Assembly (NCBI GenBank): GCA_905187815.1
Contig: CAJJJM010000001.1
Location: 205,857 to 269,856, forward strand
DNA: 64,000 nucleotides
DNA from: an uncultured Methanomassiliicoccaceae archaeon
Lineage (GTDB): Archaea; Thermoplasmatota; Thermoplasmata; Methanomassiliicoccales; Methanomethylophilaceae
Reading direction: 5' to 3'
Shown: piece by piece, positions 25,546-34,255 of the stretch
Numbering within the stretch: the stretch's first letter is position 1
Layout of the letters: the number at the start of each line of letters is the position of its first letter
Made by a program: the position numbers and the translations under genes
The notes under the pieces: model-generated
Told to the model about the DNA's origin: nothing
The model's database searches: none
Seen by the model: the letters and a program-made list of their open reading frames with translations, nothing else

Positions 25546-26865
25546 ATGGGTGGATGCGTCGGTCGCTCTGAGGAGCTTAGTTATTTAGAGGGTGTGTACG
25601 AGAAGGTGCCTGTTGCATGCGCGGTCTGCGGCCGTCGCCATCTGGGGAAGACCGCCATACTGCGTAGCTTCTGCGAGGACAAGCCCTACATCTATCTGAC
25701 GGGCGTGCCGGGCCTGAAGTCCGACAACATCGACGAGATCTGCCGCAGCCTGTCCAGGTTCGCGGGCAAGGAGATACGCTTCGATGACATCCTGGATCTG
25801 TTCCCGACAGTGAAGAAGCTGTGCGGCAGGAAGAGGGTCGTGGTCATCATCGACCGTTACTCCGACCTCGTCGAGAACTTCTCGGAGTTCAACTCGTACC
25901 TGCGCTCTTTCATGAACCGCGAGCTCCCGGGCACGAAGATGATGCTGATAGTGTGCGACAACGACAGCTCGATCTTCGGCAGGTTCTACTACACTCTGGA
26001 TCTGAAGCCCATGACGTATCTGGACTGTAAGGGATTCCATCCGGACTACACGCCGCTGGAGCATCTCATGGCGTATGCGATCGTCGGTGGGACCCCGGCG
26101 TACCAGAAGCTGTTCGTCGGGAAGCCCATGGACATCATACGCGACCAGTTCTTCGACCACATGTCCGTGTTCTCCCTGGAGGCCGAGGGTCTGGTGGCCT
26201 CGGAGACGGATGTCAGCAGCGCGTGCACGAAGGTGCTCTCAGCGATGGCCGCCGGTGCACAGAACGTGAAGGACATGGCCGCGAAGGCCGACGTGAGCAC
26301 GTCCTACTGCCAGAAGATGGTCGACGACATGGTACACAAGGGGCTGGTCCAGAAGGAGGTCTCCTCCGGGACATCCCGCAGGGCGGTGTACTCCATCAGC
26401 AGCAACATCATCCGCTTCTTCTACGAGGTCGTCTACAGGTACACGCACCATGTGGAGTTCGAGTCCCCGCAGGAGGCCTTCGAGATGGCCAGGGATGACA
26501 TCGACGCTTACATGGAGCGCAGCTTCAAGTCCGTCTGCATGGACTACGTCACCCGCGTCTACGACTACTCCTTCATGGGGAAGCTGCGCAGGAAGGACGA
26601 CACCAGCGACACGGTGATCGATTTCGTCGCCGCGGTGAACATGAACGACGTGAGGCGGATCATGGCGGCCAGATGCAGGCTCCACGGGAAGCCGTTCTCG
26701 GTCGCGGACCTGGACGAGCTCAGGGAGAGGTCCAAGAAGGTCGAGGGCTCCAACAAGATGTTCACAATGTTCTCGGGAGCCGGATTCGATGCGGAACTCA
26801 CCGCCCGCGCCAAGGACGACCCCAACGTCATCCTGCTGACCCTGGACGACATCTACCGCGGTTGA
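25546..26865 (+). CDS. Archaeal ATPase (AAA/DUF234 family), catalytically degenerate copy
   Basis: A 439-residue protein with an N-terminal P-loop domain (GRRHLGKTAI, about 29-38), a winged-helix region (about 235-280, VKDMAAKADVSTSYCQKMVDD) and a DUF234 nuclease-like C-terminus. The Walker B stretch reads VVVIIDRYSDL: the Asp is present but the usual catalytic Glu is Arg. The C-terminal site reads TVIDFVAAV...MAARCR, lacking the E-x-K of the intact paralogue at 44.0 kb (TDIDIVANV...MAECKF). It probably binds nucleotide without turning it over well. A TATA box at 25521 lies 25 nt before the ATG. glpK follows after 4 nt. Confidence 0.85.
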   Translation: MGGCVGRSEELSYLEGVYEKVPVACAVCGRRHLGKTAILRSFCEDKPYIYLTGVPGLKSDNIDEICRSLSRFAGKEIRFDDILDLFPTVKKLCGRKRVVVIIDRYSDLVENFSEFNSYLRSFMNRELPGTKMMLIVCDNDSSIFGRFYYTLDLKPMTYLDCKGFHPDYTPLEHLMAYAIVGGTPAYQKLFVGKPMDIIRDQFFDHMSVFSLEAEGLVASETDVSSACTKVLSAMAAGAQNVKDMAAKADVSTSYCQKMVDDMVHKGLVQKEVSSGTSRRAVYSISSNIIRFFYEVVYRYTHHVEFESPQEAFEMARDDIDAYMERSFKSVCMDYVTRVYDYSFMGKLRRKDDTSDTVIDFVAAVNMNDVRRIMAARCRLHGKPFSVADLDELRERSKKVEGSNKMFTMFSGAGFDAELTARAKDDPNVILLTLDDIYRG

Positions 26866-26869
26866 TCAC

Positions 26870-28378
26870 ATGCCAAGGTACGTTATGGCCGTCGACGCGG
26901 GGACCACCAGCGTCCGCTGCATGCTGTTCGGTCACGGCGGGGAGGTACTCGCCGTCTCCCAGAGGGACCTCAGGCAGATCTATCCGGGTCCGGGCATGGT
27001 GGAGCACGATGCAGACGAGATATGGCAGCTCTGCAGGGAGACCATCCGCGACTGCCTGTCGAGGCCGGGGGTCGACCCCTCCGAATGCATGGCCATGGGG
27101 ATCACGAACCAGAGGGAGACCACTGTCGTGTGGGATTCGGTCACAGGCAGGCCGCTGTGCAACGCCATCGTGTGGCAGGACCGCAGGACCCATGAGTTCT
27201 GCCAGGAGCTCCGCGACCGCGGACTCGGCGGAACGGTCCTCTCCAAGACGGGGCTGCAGATAGACGCGTACTTCTCAGGGACCAAGCTGCGCTGGATACT
27301 CGACAGCATCCCAGGGGCCAGAGAGGGTGCCGAGGCAGGACGCGTCCTGTTCGGCACCGTCGAGTCGTGGCTCATATGGAACCTGACGGGCGGGACGGCC
27401 CATGCCACGGACTACTCCAACGCGTCCCGCACGATGATGTTCAACATAACAGACCTCGGATGGGACAGTGAGCTCCTGGACATCCTGGGCGTCCCCGAAC
27501 GCATGCTGCCGGAGGCGTTCCCTCCAGGACATCTGTTCGGCACGACGGTCATCGAGGCAATCGGCGCGGAGATCCCGATAGCCTCAGCGATGGGGGACCA
27601 GCAGGCCGCCCTGTTCGGCCAGACCTGCTTCGACAGAGGGGATGTGAAGATCACGTTCGGCACCGGCGGATTCTTGCTCATGAACATAGGCACGGATCCG
27701 AAGATCACCACCAGCGGTCTCCTGACCACAGTGGCCTGGGATGTGGGCGGCGGTGCGGAATACGCCCTGGAGGGGTCGATATACATCGCCGGCGCTGCGG
27801 TCCAATGGCTGAGGGACGAGCTCCAGATCGTGGAGGAATCCGCCGAGACCGAGAGGATGGCCGAGCGTGTGGAGGACACATGCGGATGCTATGTGGTCCC
27901 CGCGTTCGTCGGACTCGGAGCGCCGCACTGGGATCAGAACGCGAGGGGGATAATCATGGGACTGACGAGGGGCACCAACAGATGCCACATCGCCCGCGCG
28001 GCGCTCGAGTCCATCGCCTTCCAGGCTAACGACGTCATCCGCGCCATGGAGGCGGACTCCGGGACCGCCATGCATTCCGTCAGGGTGGACGGAGGGGCGA
28101 GCGCCAACAACTTCCTCTGCCAGTTCCTCGCCGACATCACCGGCATGGAGGTGGAGAGGCCCAGATGCATCGAGTCCACGGCTCTGGGTGCGGCCTACAT
28201 GGCCGGGCTCACAGTCGGATTCTGGTCCGGCGAGGACGACCTCGCCGACAACTGGGCTCTCGACAGGAGGTTCGTGCCGTCAATGGATGAGGCCGAGAGG
28301 CGCAGGCACACGGACGGGTGGGACCATGCCGTCAGATGTGCCAGACTGTGGTCGGCCACCGACAATTCACAGCGTTAA
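26870..28378 (+). CDS. glpK: Glycerol kinase
   Basis: A 502-residue FGGY-family kinase. Start VMAVDAGTTSVRCMLF is the phosphate-1 motif; GITNQRETTVVWD, WQDRRT, FSGTKLRWILD and TFGTGGFLLMN are glycerol-kinase signatures, and VDGGASANNFLCQFLADI is the FGGY C-terminal signature. It makes glycerol-3-phosphate from ATP and glycerol. No glycerol facilitator or glycerol-3-phosphate dehydrogenase is nearby. The 4-nt gap to the ATPase gene implies one transcript. Confidence 0.95.
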   Translation: MPRYVMAVDAGTTSVRCMLFGHGGEVLAVSQRDLRQIYPGPGMVEHDADEIWQLCRETIRDCLSRPGVDPSECMAMGITNQRETTVVWDSVTGRPLCNAIVWQDRRTHEFCQELRDRGLGGTVLSKTGLQIDAYFSGTKLRWILDSIPGAREGAEAGRVLFGTVESWLIWNLTGGTAHATDYSNASRTMMFNITDLGWDSELLDILGVPERMLPEAFPPGHLFGTTVIEAIGAEIPIASAMGDQQAALFGQTCFDRGDVKITFGTGGFLLMNIGTDPKITTSGLLTTVAWDVGGGAEYALEGSIYIAGAAVQWLRDELQIVEESAETERMAERVEDTCGCYVVPAFVGLGAPHWDQNARGIIMGLTRGTNRCHIARAALESIAFQANDVIRAMEADSGTAMHSVRVDGGASANNFLCQFLADITGMEVERPRCIESTALGAAYMAGLTVGFWSGEDDLADNWALDRRFVPSMDEAERRRHTDGWDHAVRCARLWSATDNSQR

Positions 28379-28410
28379 TATATTCTCCCGACGATTCATC
28401 CCCGATTCAC

Positions 28411-30108
28411 ATGAAGGTCCTGATCATCGGTGGTGTTGCCGGCGGCGCTTCCGCGGCCGCCAGGCTCAGAAGGCTCGACGAGAATGCGGAGATAGTTGTG
28501 CTGGAGCGCACAGGGTTCGTGTCCTATGCGAACTGCGGACTCCCGTACTATGTGGGAGGCGTCATCAGCGACAGGGGGAAGCTGACGCTCCAGACGCCGG
28601 ACTCCTTCAGGAACCGCTTCGACGTGGACGTCAGGGTCAGGAACGAGGCGGTCTCCATCGACAGGGATGCCAAGACGGTGAGGGTCAGGAGGCTGGATGA
28701 CGGCTCCGAGTACGACGAGGGCTACGATGTGCTCATACTGTCGCCTGGCGCCAAGCCCCTGATGCCGGAGATGCCGGGGACAGGGGATCCGCGGGTCATG
28801 ACCATGCGCACCGTCGAGGATGCTCTCGCCATGCGTGATTTCGTGACGGGCAACAGGCCGGAGAATGCCGTCGTGGCAGGAGGTGGATACATCGGGCTGG
28901 AGGTGGCCGAGAACCTCGCCCGCATGGGTGTGAGGGTGACGCTGGTCCAGCGTCCGGACCACGTGCTGCCCCCGCTCGACAGGGACATGGCGGCGGATGT
29001 CCACCACTGCCTCAGGAGCAACGGGATAGAGCTCCTCCTGTCGGAGGCGGTTACGGGGTTCGAGACGGGAACACGCCTGAAGGTCAACCTCCGGAGCGGA
29101 CGGGCTATCGAGACCGACATGGCGGTTGTCGCCCTGGGTGTGGTCCCGGAGGCACATCTCGCGTCGGATGCCGGTCTCGAGACGGGGATCAAGGGCGCCA
29201 TCATCACCGACACGCACATGCGCACATCCGACCCGTGCATCTACGCGGTGGGAGATGCGGTGCAGGTCAGGGAGTTCGTATCGGGAACGGATGCGGTCAT
29301 ATCTCTGGCGGGGCCCGCCAACAGACAGGGGCGCATAGCCGCGGACAACATATGCGGCATCCCGAGCGAGTACAAGGGGTCCCAAGGCTCATCCGTCATA
29401 CAGGTCTTCGACATGACCGTCGCCACCACCGGTCTGAACGAGAAGACGTCCAAGGCCGCCGGGATCGACTACGACAAGGTTTACACGTACTCTGCGTCCC
29501 ACGCCACCTACTACCCGGGGGCCAGGAACATGTCCGTGAAGACGCTGTTCGAGAAGGGGACAGGGAAGATACTGGGGGCCCAGATCGTCGGATACGAGGG
29601 TGCGGACAAGAGGATCGATGTCATCGCGACCGTCATACGCTCCGGCGGGGACTACAGGCTCCTGGAGGAGCTCGACCTGGCATACGCGCCCCCGTACTCA
29701 TCCGCCAAGGATCCGGTGAACATGGCCGGATTCGTCATAGACAACGTCGTGTCCGGAAGGGTCTCGCAGTTCTTCTGGAACGACGTGGCCGCACTGGCGG
29801 CCGACGGGTCCAACGTGTTCGTCGACGTCCGCACACCAGAGGAGTTCTCCCGCGGTCACATCGAGGGGTCCGTGAACATCCCGGTGGATTGCATGAGGGA
29901 GAGGATGTCCGAGATACCCAGGGACAGGCATGTCTGCCTGATATGCCACAGCGCCCTGCGCAGCTACATCGCGGCGAGGATGCTGATGCAGAACGGGTAC
30001 GACTGCAGCCATCTGGCCGGAGGGTACAGGCTGTACTCGTCGGTGGTGGGTGACATCCAGGTGGGCTCTCCCGACGGACCCCCGTGCGGACAGAGCCGCC
30101 GATCGTGA
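28411..30108 (+). CDS. CoA-disulfide reductase with C-terminal rhodanese domain
   Basis: A 565-residue flavoprotein. The FAD motif is VLIIGGVAGGASAAARLRRL, the redox-active single Cys is C42 (SYANCGLPYYVGG), and the NAD(P)H motif is AVVAGGGYIGLEVAENLA. The dimerisation domain is followed by a rhodanese domain (about 460-550) with active C512 in LICHSALRSYIA. Such fusions reduce CoA-disulfide, CoA-polysulfide or sulfane sulfur. A TATA element (TTAATATATTC, 28374) gives it its own promoter. The ATG at 28411 starts the FAD motif; upstream frame is inside glpK. The 3' end overlaps a convergent ORF. Confidence 0.92.
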   Translation: MKVLIIGGVAGGASAAARLRRLDENAEIVVLERTGFVSYANCGLPYYVGGVISDRGKLTLQTPDSFRNRFDVDVRVRNEAVSIDRDAKTVRVRRLDDGSEYDEGYDVLILSPGAKPLMPEMPGTGDPRVMTMRTVEDALAMRDFVTGNRPENAVVAGGGYIGLEVAENLARMGVRVTLVQRPDHVLPPLDRDMAADVHHCLRSNGIELLLSEAVTGFETGTRLKVNLRSGRAIETDMAVVALGVVPEAHLASDAGLETGIKGAIITDTHMRTSDPCIYAVGDAVQVREFVSGTDAVISLAGPANRQGRIAADNICGIPSEYKGSQGSSVIQVFDMTVATTGLNEKTSKAAGIDYDKVYTYSASHATYYPGARNMSVKTLFEKGTGKILGAQIVGYEGADKRIDVIATVIRSGGDYRLLEELDLAYAPPYSSAKDPVNMAGFVIDNVVSGRVSQFFWNDVAALAADGSNVFVDVRTPEEFSRGHIEGSVNIPVDCMRERMSEIPRDRHVCLICHSALRSYIAARMLMQNGYDCSHLAGGYRLYSSVVGDIQVGSPDGPPCGQSRRS

Positions 30109-30633
30109 GGATCGCTGTTTGGAGAACACGCTGGAGAACAACCTGAGGTTCCTGCGGTCCTCCGGGACCGCCACCCTGAATCTGCTCCTGTCGAGGGCTT
30201 CGAGATAGTACGGTCTCAGGTCGGTCATGCAGACGATCTTGGGTCTTCTGCTGTACGTGGCGGCCATCATCCATCTTATGCCGTCGGTGGCCATGCCGTA
30301 CGGCGTCCCCTCTGCCCTCATCGCTCCGATGAGCTTCTCCGACGCCTCCCTGAGAGGGTGGTTGGCCGCCGTGATGGCTATGACTAGGCCCGGCGTGTGT
30401 TCCAGTTCGTCACGGATGTCCGTGACCTCGGTGTACCCCAGTGTGCGGACCATCGGGGCGACCAGCACCCTGGCGGTCAGGAACTGGGGACCCTCCTGTG
30501 TCGTGACGCCCCTCCTCGGAGGGGCCGACGCACCAGAGATGACCATCGCCGAGATCCTTCTGCCGAGAACCGAATCCATCTCGGAGACCGCACGTCCGAT
30601 CGTCTCCACAACCTCCGTCTCAGATGCGACCAT
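29698..30633 (-). CDS. Degenerate restriction-type (HSDR_N-like) nuclease-fold protein, reads through into convergent gene
   Basis: The first ~175 codons (30633 to about 30109) encode a protein with LVAPMVRTLGYTEVTDIRDE, LREASEKLIGAMRAEGTPYG and ATDGIRWMMAATYSRRP, the layout of the type I restriction HsdR N-terminal nuclease fold. The position of the catalytic E-x-K reads ITAANHP, so it looks inactive. There is no stop before the end of the convergent reductase gene, and the frame continues about 410 nt antisense to the rhodanese domain with low-complexity sequence. The true protein may be the short part if a frameshift or sequencing error hides the stop. TATA-like CATAAACG lies about 27 nt upstream. 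Confidence 0.55.
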   Translation of the reverse strand: MVASETEVVETIGRAVSEMDSVLGRRISAMVISGASAPPRRGVTTQEGPQFLTARVLVAPMVRTLGYTEVTDIRDELEHTPGLVIAITAANHPLREASEKLIGAMRAEGTPYGMATDGIRWMMAATYSRRPKIVCMTDLRPYYLEALDRSRFRVAVPEDRRNLRLFSSVFSKQRSSRSAALSARGSVGRAHLDVTHHRRVQPVPSGQMAAVVPVLHQHPRRDVAAQGAVAYQADMPVPGYLGHPLPHAIHRDVHGPLDVTAGELLWCADVDEHVGPVGRQCGHVVPEELRDPSGHDVVYDESGHVHRILGG

Positions 30634-30825
30634 GGGATTCCGATTCCGGAGATTCGTTTATGAGCGTTGCAGGGGGAGTTGACCGAACGCGAACCCGGTG
30701 CGTCACGCATCTGGCACTCATCGTGCAGGTGCCGAAAACCCCTGGGGATCCACATGTGCCAGCATGACCGAAAATCACATGGCGGGGTCGTCGAGCACGG
30801 CAACGGATGGCAGAGAATCGGAAGA

Positions 30826-30901
30826 TGGTGGGCCAGCCCGGATTTGAACCGGGGTCAACGGCTCCCAAAGCCGCAAGTATACCAAGCTAACCCACAGGCC
30901 C
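30826..30901 (-). tRNA. tRNA-Pro (UGG), CCA encoded
   Basis: Minus-strand cloverleaf: acceptor GGGCCTG against CTGGCCC (one T-T mismatch), anticodon stem GCGGC/GCCGT with loop TTTGGGA (anticodon TGG), T arm CCCGG-TTCAAAT-CCGGG. The 3' CCA is encoded at 30826-30828. The 190-nt stretch 30634-30825 downstream shows no other feature. Confidence 0.93.
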
Positions 30902-30902
30902 A

Positions 30903-30922
30903 CTGGGGATGTGTATCCCCAG
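30903..30922 (-). other. Perfect hairpin abutting the 5' end of tRNA-Pro
   Basis: CTGGGGAT-GTGT-ATCCCCAG, 8-bp arms, ends one base before the mature tRNA 5' end and 37 nt after the stop of the CCA-adding enzyme. It may terminate that gene's transcript or form part of the pre-tRNA leader. Confidence 0.5.
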
Positions 30923-30959
30923 GTGGTTAAAGTGCTTTTTGGGTATGGCGGACCCCGCC

Positions 30960-32279
30960 TCAGATCTCCCAGGGCATCTTGGGGTCCAGCAGCTCGGTGA
31001 GAAGCAGCGGGTCGATGTTCGCGAGGGAGGATTCGTGATCCATGACCGCCATGGTTCCCAGATCCAGCTCCTTTCCGATCCCTGCCATGGGGGCCTCGCG
31101 TTCGACCATGCTCCTCGCATCCGTGTACTGTCTCTCGGATATGACGACCCATCTGCCGTCCTCTATGAAAGGGTCCCCGTACGGGCCGCCTCTCCATTTG
31201 GACAGGAACGATGTGGAGTTCACCCATACCGGAGGTCCCTGGTGCTTGAATGTCAGGGGGAGGGTGTCGCGTTCCAGCTCGAACACCACCATCATCCTGT
31301 CATCGGTCATCTCATGTGTCGCCCTCAGCACCCCGAAGCCGAAATCGTCCAGCTTCCTGGCCAGTGCGATCTGGGTCTTCCAGAGCTGTGAGTGCAGGTT
31401 GTCCTCTATCGCATCCGGTCTGTCGAAGACCACCGATAGGAGCCTGCTGCCGTGGGTGTCCGTCAGCCTGCGAAGCCCATCGTTCTGCATGGGCGTCCTG
31501 GTTCTCGGGAAGAAGAACTCCTCGCGGGGGTCGTCGAGATATGCGCATGCCGCGACGATGAACAGGGACAGGGTGTCCACATGCACCGCCGACGCGACGT
31601 TCCTCTTGGGATCCACGGGGTCGTACACCACCAGTGCGGATTCGATCTCGGGGCCCGTGCCCTTCACGGAGATCGTGGTCCCGCTCCTCCAATGCCTCGC
31701 GGCCTCGAGGACCCCGCGGAAGCTTCCGAACCTTATCACCAGGAGCTCGCAGAGATATCCTGAGAATCCGCGGGAGTCCTGCTCCGCGCCGTAGGCGCCT
31801 ATGCCCTTCATGAACTTCTTGAGCAGGCGGACCTGCCCCCTTCCCGCGTCGTCAAGACGGGAGTTGACGAACTCCGTGTGGAACGGCGTCCTGTCCACCG
31901 CGCTCTTCAGATGCTCGGTGCTGTCTATGTGGAAGCATGGCACCATGTCGACGTCCAGGCCCTCGAACACGCCTCTTGTGTAGGGGTGGTCGGAGAACAT
32001 GCGGATGCCGTGGAGGATGTCCTCTCCAGCCTGCAGGCCGACGAGCCTCATCTCCTGCTCGGACACCGTGTCCGGGAACATCAGGAACAGGTCAAGGTCC
32101 GGGTTCGAGAGGAACGTGCCCTTGGAGAACGACCCGGCGAATCTGGCTTCGACCTCGATGCCGTGGGCTGCGATGTATCCCTCCACGATGCCTTTCAGGC
32201 GGTCGGCGCGCTCCTTGATGGACGCGACCGTTTCTGGCGATGGAGTTATCTTCTCGAGCACAGAATTTTCGAGGTCCAT
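30960..32279 (-). CDS. cca: CCA-adding tRNA nucleotidyltransferase, archaeal class I
   Basis: A 439-residue enzyme. The nucleotidyltransferase motif is GSFSKGTFLSNPDLDLFLMF (about residues 48-67) with the metal Asp pair, and a third Asp in FEGLDVDMVPCFHI. VRLLKKFMKGIGAYGAEQDSRGFSGYLCELL is the archaeal class I helical signature, and the C-terminal half supplies tail and body domains. It adds or repairs the 3' CCA of tRNAs. The ATG at 32279 begins the family-like MDLENSVLEKITPS; the longer open frame upstream is antisense shadow. It lies just upstream of tRNA-Pro. Confidence 0.93.
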   Translation of the reverse strand: MDLENSVLEKITPSPETVASIKERADRLKGIVEGYIAAHGIEVEARFAGSFSKGTFLSNPDLDLFLMFPDTVSEQEMRLVGLQAGEDILHGIRMFSDHPYTRGVFEGLDVDMVPCFHIDSTEHLKSAVDRTPFHTEFVNSRLDDAGRGQVRLLKKFMKGIGAYGAEQDSRGFSGYLCELLVIRFGSFRGVLEAARHWRSGTTISVKGTGPEIESALVVYDPVDPKRNVASAVHVDTLSLFIVAACAYLDDPREEFFFPRTRTPMQNDGLRRLTDTHGSRLLSVVFDRPDAIEDNLHSQLWKTQIALARKLDDFGFGVLRATHEMTDDRMMVVFELERDTLPLTFKHQGPPVWVNSTSFLSKWRGGPYGDPFIEDGRWVVISERQYTDARSMVEREAPMAGIGKELDLGTMAVMDHESSLANIDPLLLTELLDPKMPWEI

Positions 32280-32363
32280 GCGTGCACGATGGCAGGACCA
32301 TAATAAAGGTTCTCTCAGGGAGTTCCCAGACACCGCGAAGGGTGTCGTAGGAAGCGGTTTTGG

Positions 32364-32382
32364 TGCGGGGCCGTGCCCCGCA
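32364..32382 (-). terminator. Hairpin after acetolactate synthase 1
   Basis: TGCGGGGC-CGT... pairing with GCCCCGCA (8-bp arms, 3-nt loop), 10 nt beyond the stop of the upstream minus-strand gene. Confidence 0.5.
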
Positions 32383-32392
32383 TCAGTTCGTC

Positions 32393-34063
32393 TCAGACGC
32401 TGAAGCCGCAGCGTCCCATGACGATGTTCTCCTTCGGATCCGCGGGGATCATGGGGAGCACGTGCTCGTCGGGGTCGACCGTGATGTCGATGAGGCATGT
32501 CCTTCCGCAGTCTTTGGCCTCCTTCAGCGCGTCGGCGATCTCGCCGGGCCTCTCGACCTTGATGCCCTTCGCGCCGAAAGACTCGGCCAGCTTGACGAAG
32601 TCCGGATCGCACTTCAGCGTGGTGGCCGAGTAGCGTTCGTTCCAGAACAGCTTCTGCCACTGCCTGACCATGCCCAGCGTCCCGTTGTTCAGGAGGACGA
32701 CCGTCACAGGCAGATCCTCCGCTAGGGATGTGGCCATCTCCTGCATGACCATCTGGAAGCCGCCGTCCCCGGTGATCGCCATGACGTTCATGTCGGGCTT
32801 CGCGGCCTTGGCGCCGATCGCCGCCGGCAGTCCATATCCCATCGTGCCGAACGTTCCGGATGAGAGGAACCTGCGGGGCTTCTCGATGTCCAGGTAGTGC
32901 ATCGCCCACATCTGGTTCTGTCCCACGTCGGTGGTGACGATGGTGGCGTCCCCGAGGGCCTTGTTGATTTCGTGCATGACCTTCTGGGGCACAATCGGGG
33001 TGAATCCGAAGTCCGGATCGCATGCGCAGTGGGATTTGAACATCCTGGCCCTGTCGGCCCACTCGCGATGTGGGACATACGACGGTTTCAGGGCCTCGAT
33101 CAGCATGCGGACGGCCTTCTTCGAGTCGCACTGGAGGTTGGCGGCGGGGTGTTTGTGCTTGTTGAACTCGGTGGCATCGAGATCGATGTGGACGACCCTT
33201 CCCTCGGGGCTCTTCATGCGGCTCTTCTGGCTGTACGTCCTGTCGGAGAACCTGCTGCCGATGGATATGATCAGGTCCGCCTCGTTCATGGCGTGGAGGG
33301 CGGACATCCTCCCGTGCATCCCCAGCGGCCCCATGCAGAGGTCATATGTGGATGGGACGATGCCCAGGCTCATGAGCGTGGTGTCCACGGGGGCCTGCAG
33401 CAGCTGGGAGAGCTCCATGACCTCCTCGCATGCGCCGATCGCCCCGCCTCCGATCAGGATGACCGGGCGCTGCGCGGCCTTGATCCACTGGACGGCCTCC
33501 TCGAAGGCGCTCATGTCCTCGACGACCGGTTTGATGCCGTATTCCTCGTCAAGATAGGACTCGTCGATGTCCGCGTTCATCTGGTCGACGGGCAGGTCGA
33601 TGTGCACCGGGCCCGGACGTCCGGTCTGGCAGATCTCCCAGGCCTCCTTGATGGCGTGGGGGAGCCTGTTGACGTCGAGGACCCTGAAGTTGTGCTTGGT
33701 GATCGGCATCAGGACGCTGTACGCGTCGACCTCCTGGAAGGCGCCGAGTCCGAGGGAGCCCGTACCGACCTGGCCGGTCAGCGCGATCATCGGGACGGAG
33801 TCCGCGAAGGCCGTGGCCACGCCGGTGACGAGGTTCGTGGCACCAGGGCCGCTTGTGGACAGGCACACGCCTGGTTTACCGGAGGCCCTGGCGTACCCGT
33901 CGGCCATGTGGCCGGCGCACTGCTCATGTCTCACAAGGATGTGCCTCAGGTCCGCATCGTAGAGCTCGTCGTAGATGGGGATGACGCTTCCGCCGGGGTA
34001 TCCGAACATCGTGTCGACGCCCTTCCTTTCGAGCATTGTGACCAGTGCTTTCGTTCCTTTCAT
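32393..34063 (-). CDS. ilvB: Acetolactate synthase large subunit, copy 1
   Basis: A 556-residue ThDP enzyme. The catalytic Glu is E47 (HILVRHEQCAGHMADGYAR), the ThDP-Mg motif is ITGDGGFQMVMQE...LLNNGTLGM, and the central FAD domain is present. It condenses pyruvate to acetolactate for valine and leucine, or makes acetohydroxybutyrate for isoleucine. The ATG at 34063 follows an AAGG and is preferred to 34090. No small regulatory subunit gene is adjacent. A paralogue lies directly upstream in the same orientation. Confidence 0.92.
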   Translation of the reverse strand: MKGTKALVTMLERKGVDTMFGYPGGSVIPIYDELYDADLRHILVRHEQCAGHMADGYARASGKPGVCLSTSGPGATNLVTGVATAFADSVPMIALTGQVGTGSLGLGAFQEVDAYSVLMPITKHNFRVLDVNRLPHAIKEAWEICQTGRPGPVHIDLPVDQMNADIDESYLDEEYGIKPVVEDMSAFEEAVQWIKAAQRPVILIGGGAIGACEEVMELSQLLQAPVDTTLMSLGIVPSTYDLCMGPLGMHGRMSALHAMNEADLIISIGSRFSDRTYSQKSRMKSPEGRVVHIDLDATEFNKHKHPAANLQCDSKKAVRMLIEALKPSYVPHREWADRARMFKSHCACDPDFGFTPIVPQKVMHEINKALGDATIVTTDVGQNQMWAMHYLDIEKPRRFLSSGTFGTMGYGLPAAIGAKAAKPDMNVMAITGDGGFQMVMQEMATSLAEDLPVTVVLLNNGTLGMVRQWQKLFWNERYSATTLKCDPDFVKLAESFGAKGIKVERPGEIADALKEAKDCGRTCLIDITVDPDEHVLPMIPADPKENIVMGRCGFSV

Positions 34064-34239
34064 GTTCACGCCTTCGGCGGTCGTATACACGCGTATTTGA
34101 AAAACTTGTCCGGTCGCATGCGGTCAGTATGGGGTGTCGACCGCAAGACCTCTGCAGAGGCTGAGGGCATCCTCGTCCGACGGCAGGCCGTCGATGACGT
34201 CCCGGGACGCGCCAGCTGCATCCGCGTGGCGGGAACGCC

Positions 34240-34255
34240 CCGGGACGTGTCCCGG
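34240..34255 (-). terminator. Palindromic hairpin after acetolactate synthase 2
   Basis: CCGGGAC-GT-GTCCCGG, perfect 7-bp arms, directly after the stop of the upstream copy. The remaining gap to 34063 holds no recognisable leader peptide or attenuator. Confidence 0.45.

Noticed and set aside
30960..33131. Long frame extending the CCA-adding enzyme upstream
   Set aside because: The extension is a shadow of the acetolactate synthase gene and has Arg/Gly/His-rich composition without family similarity.
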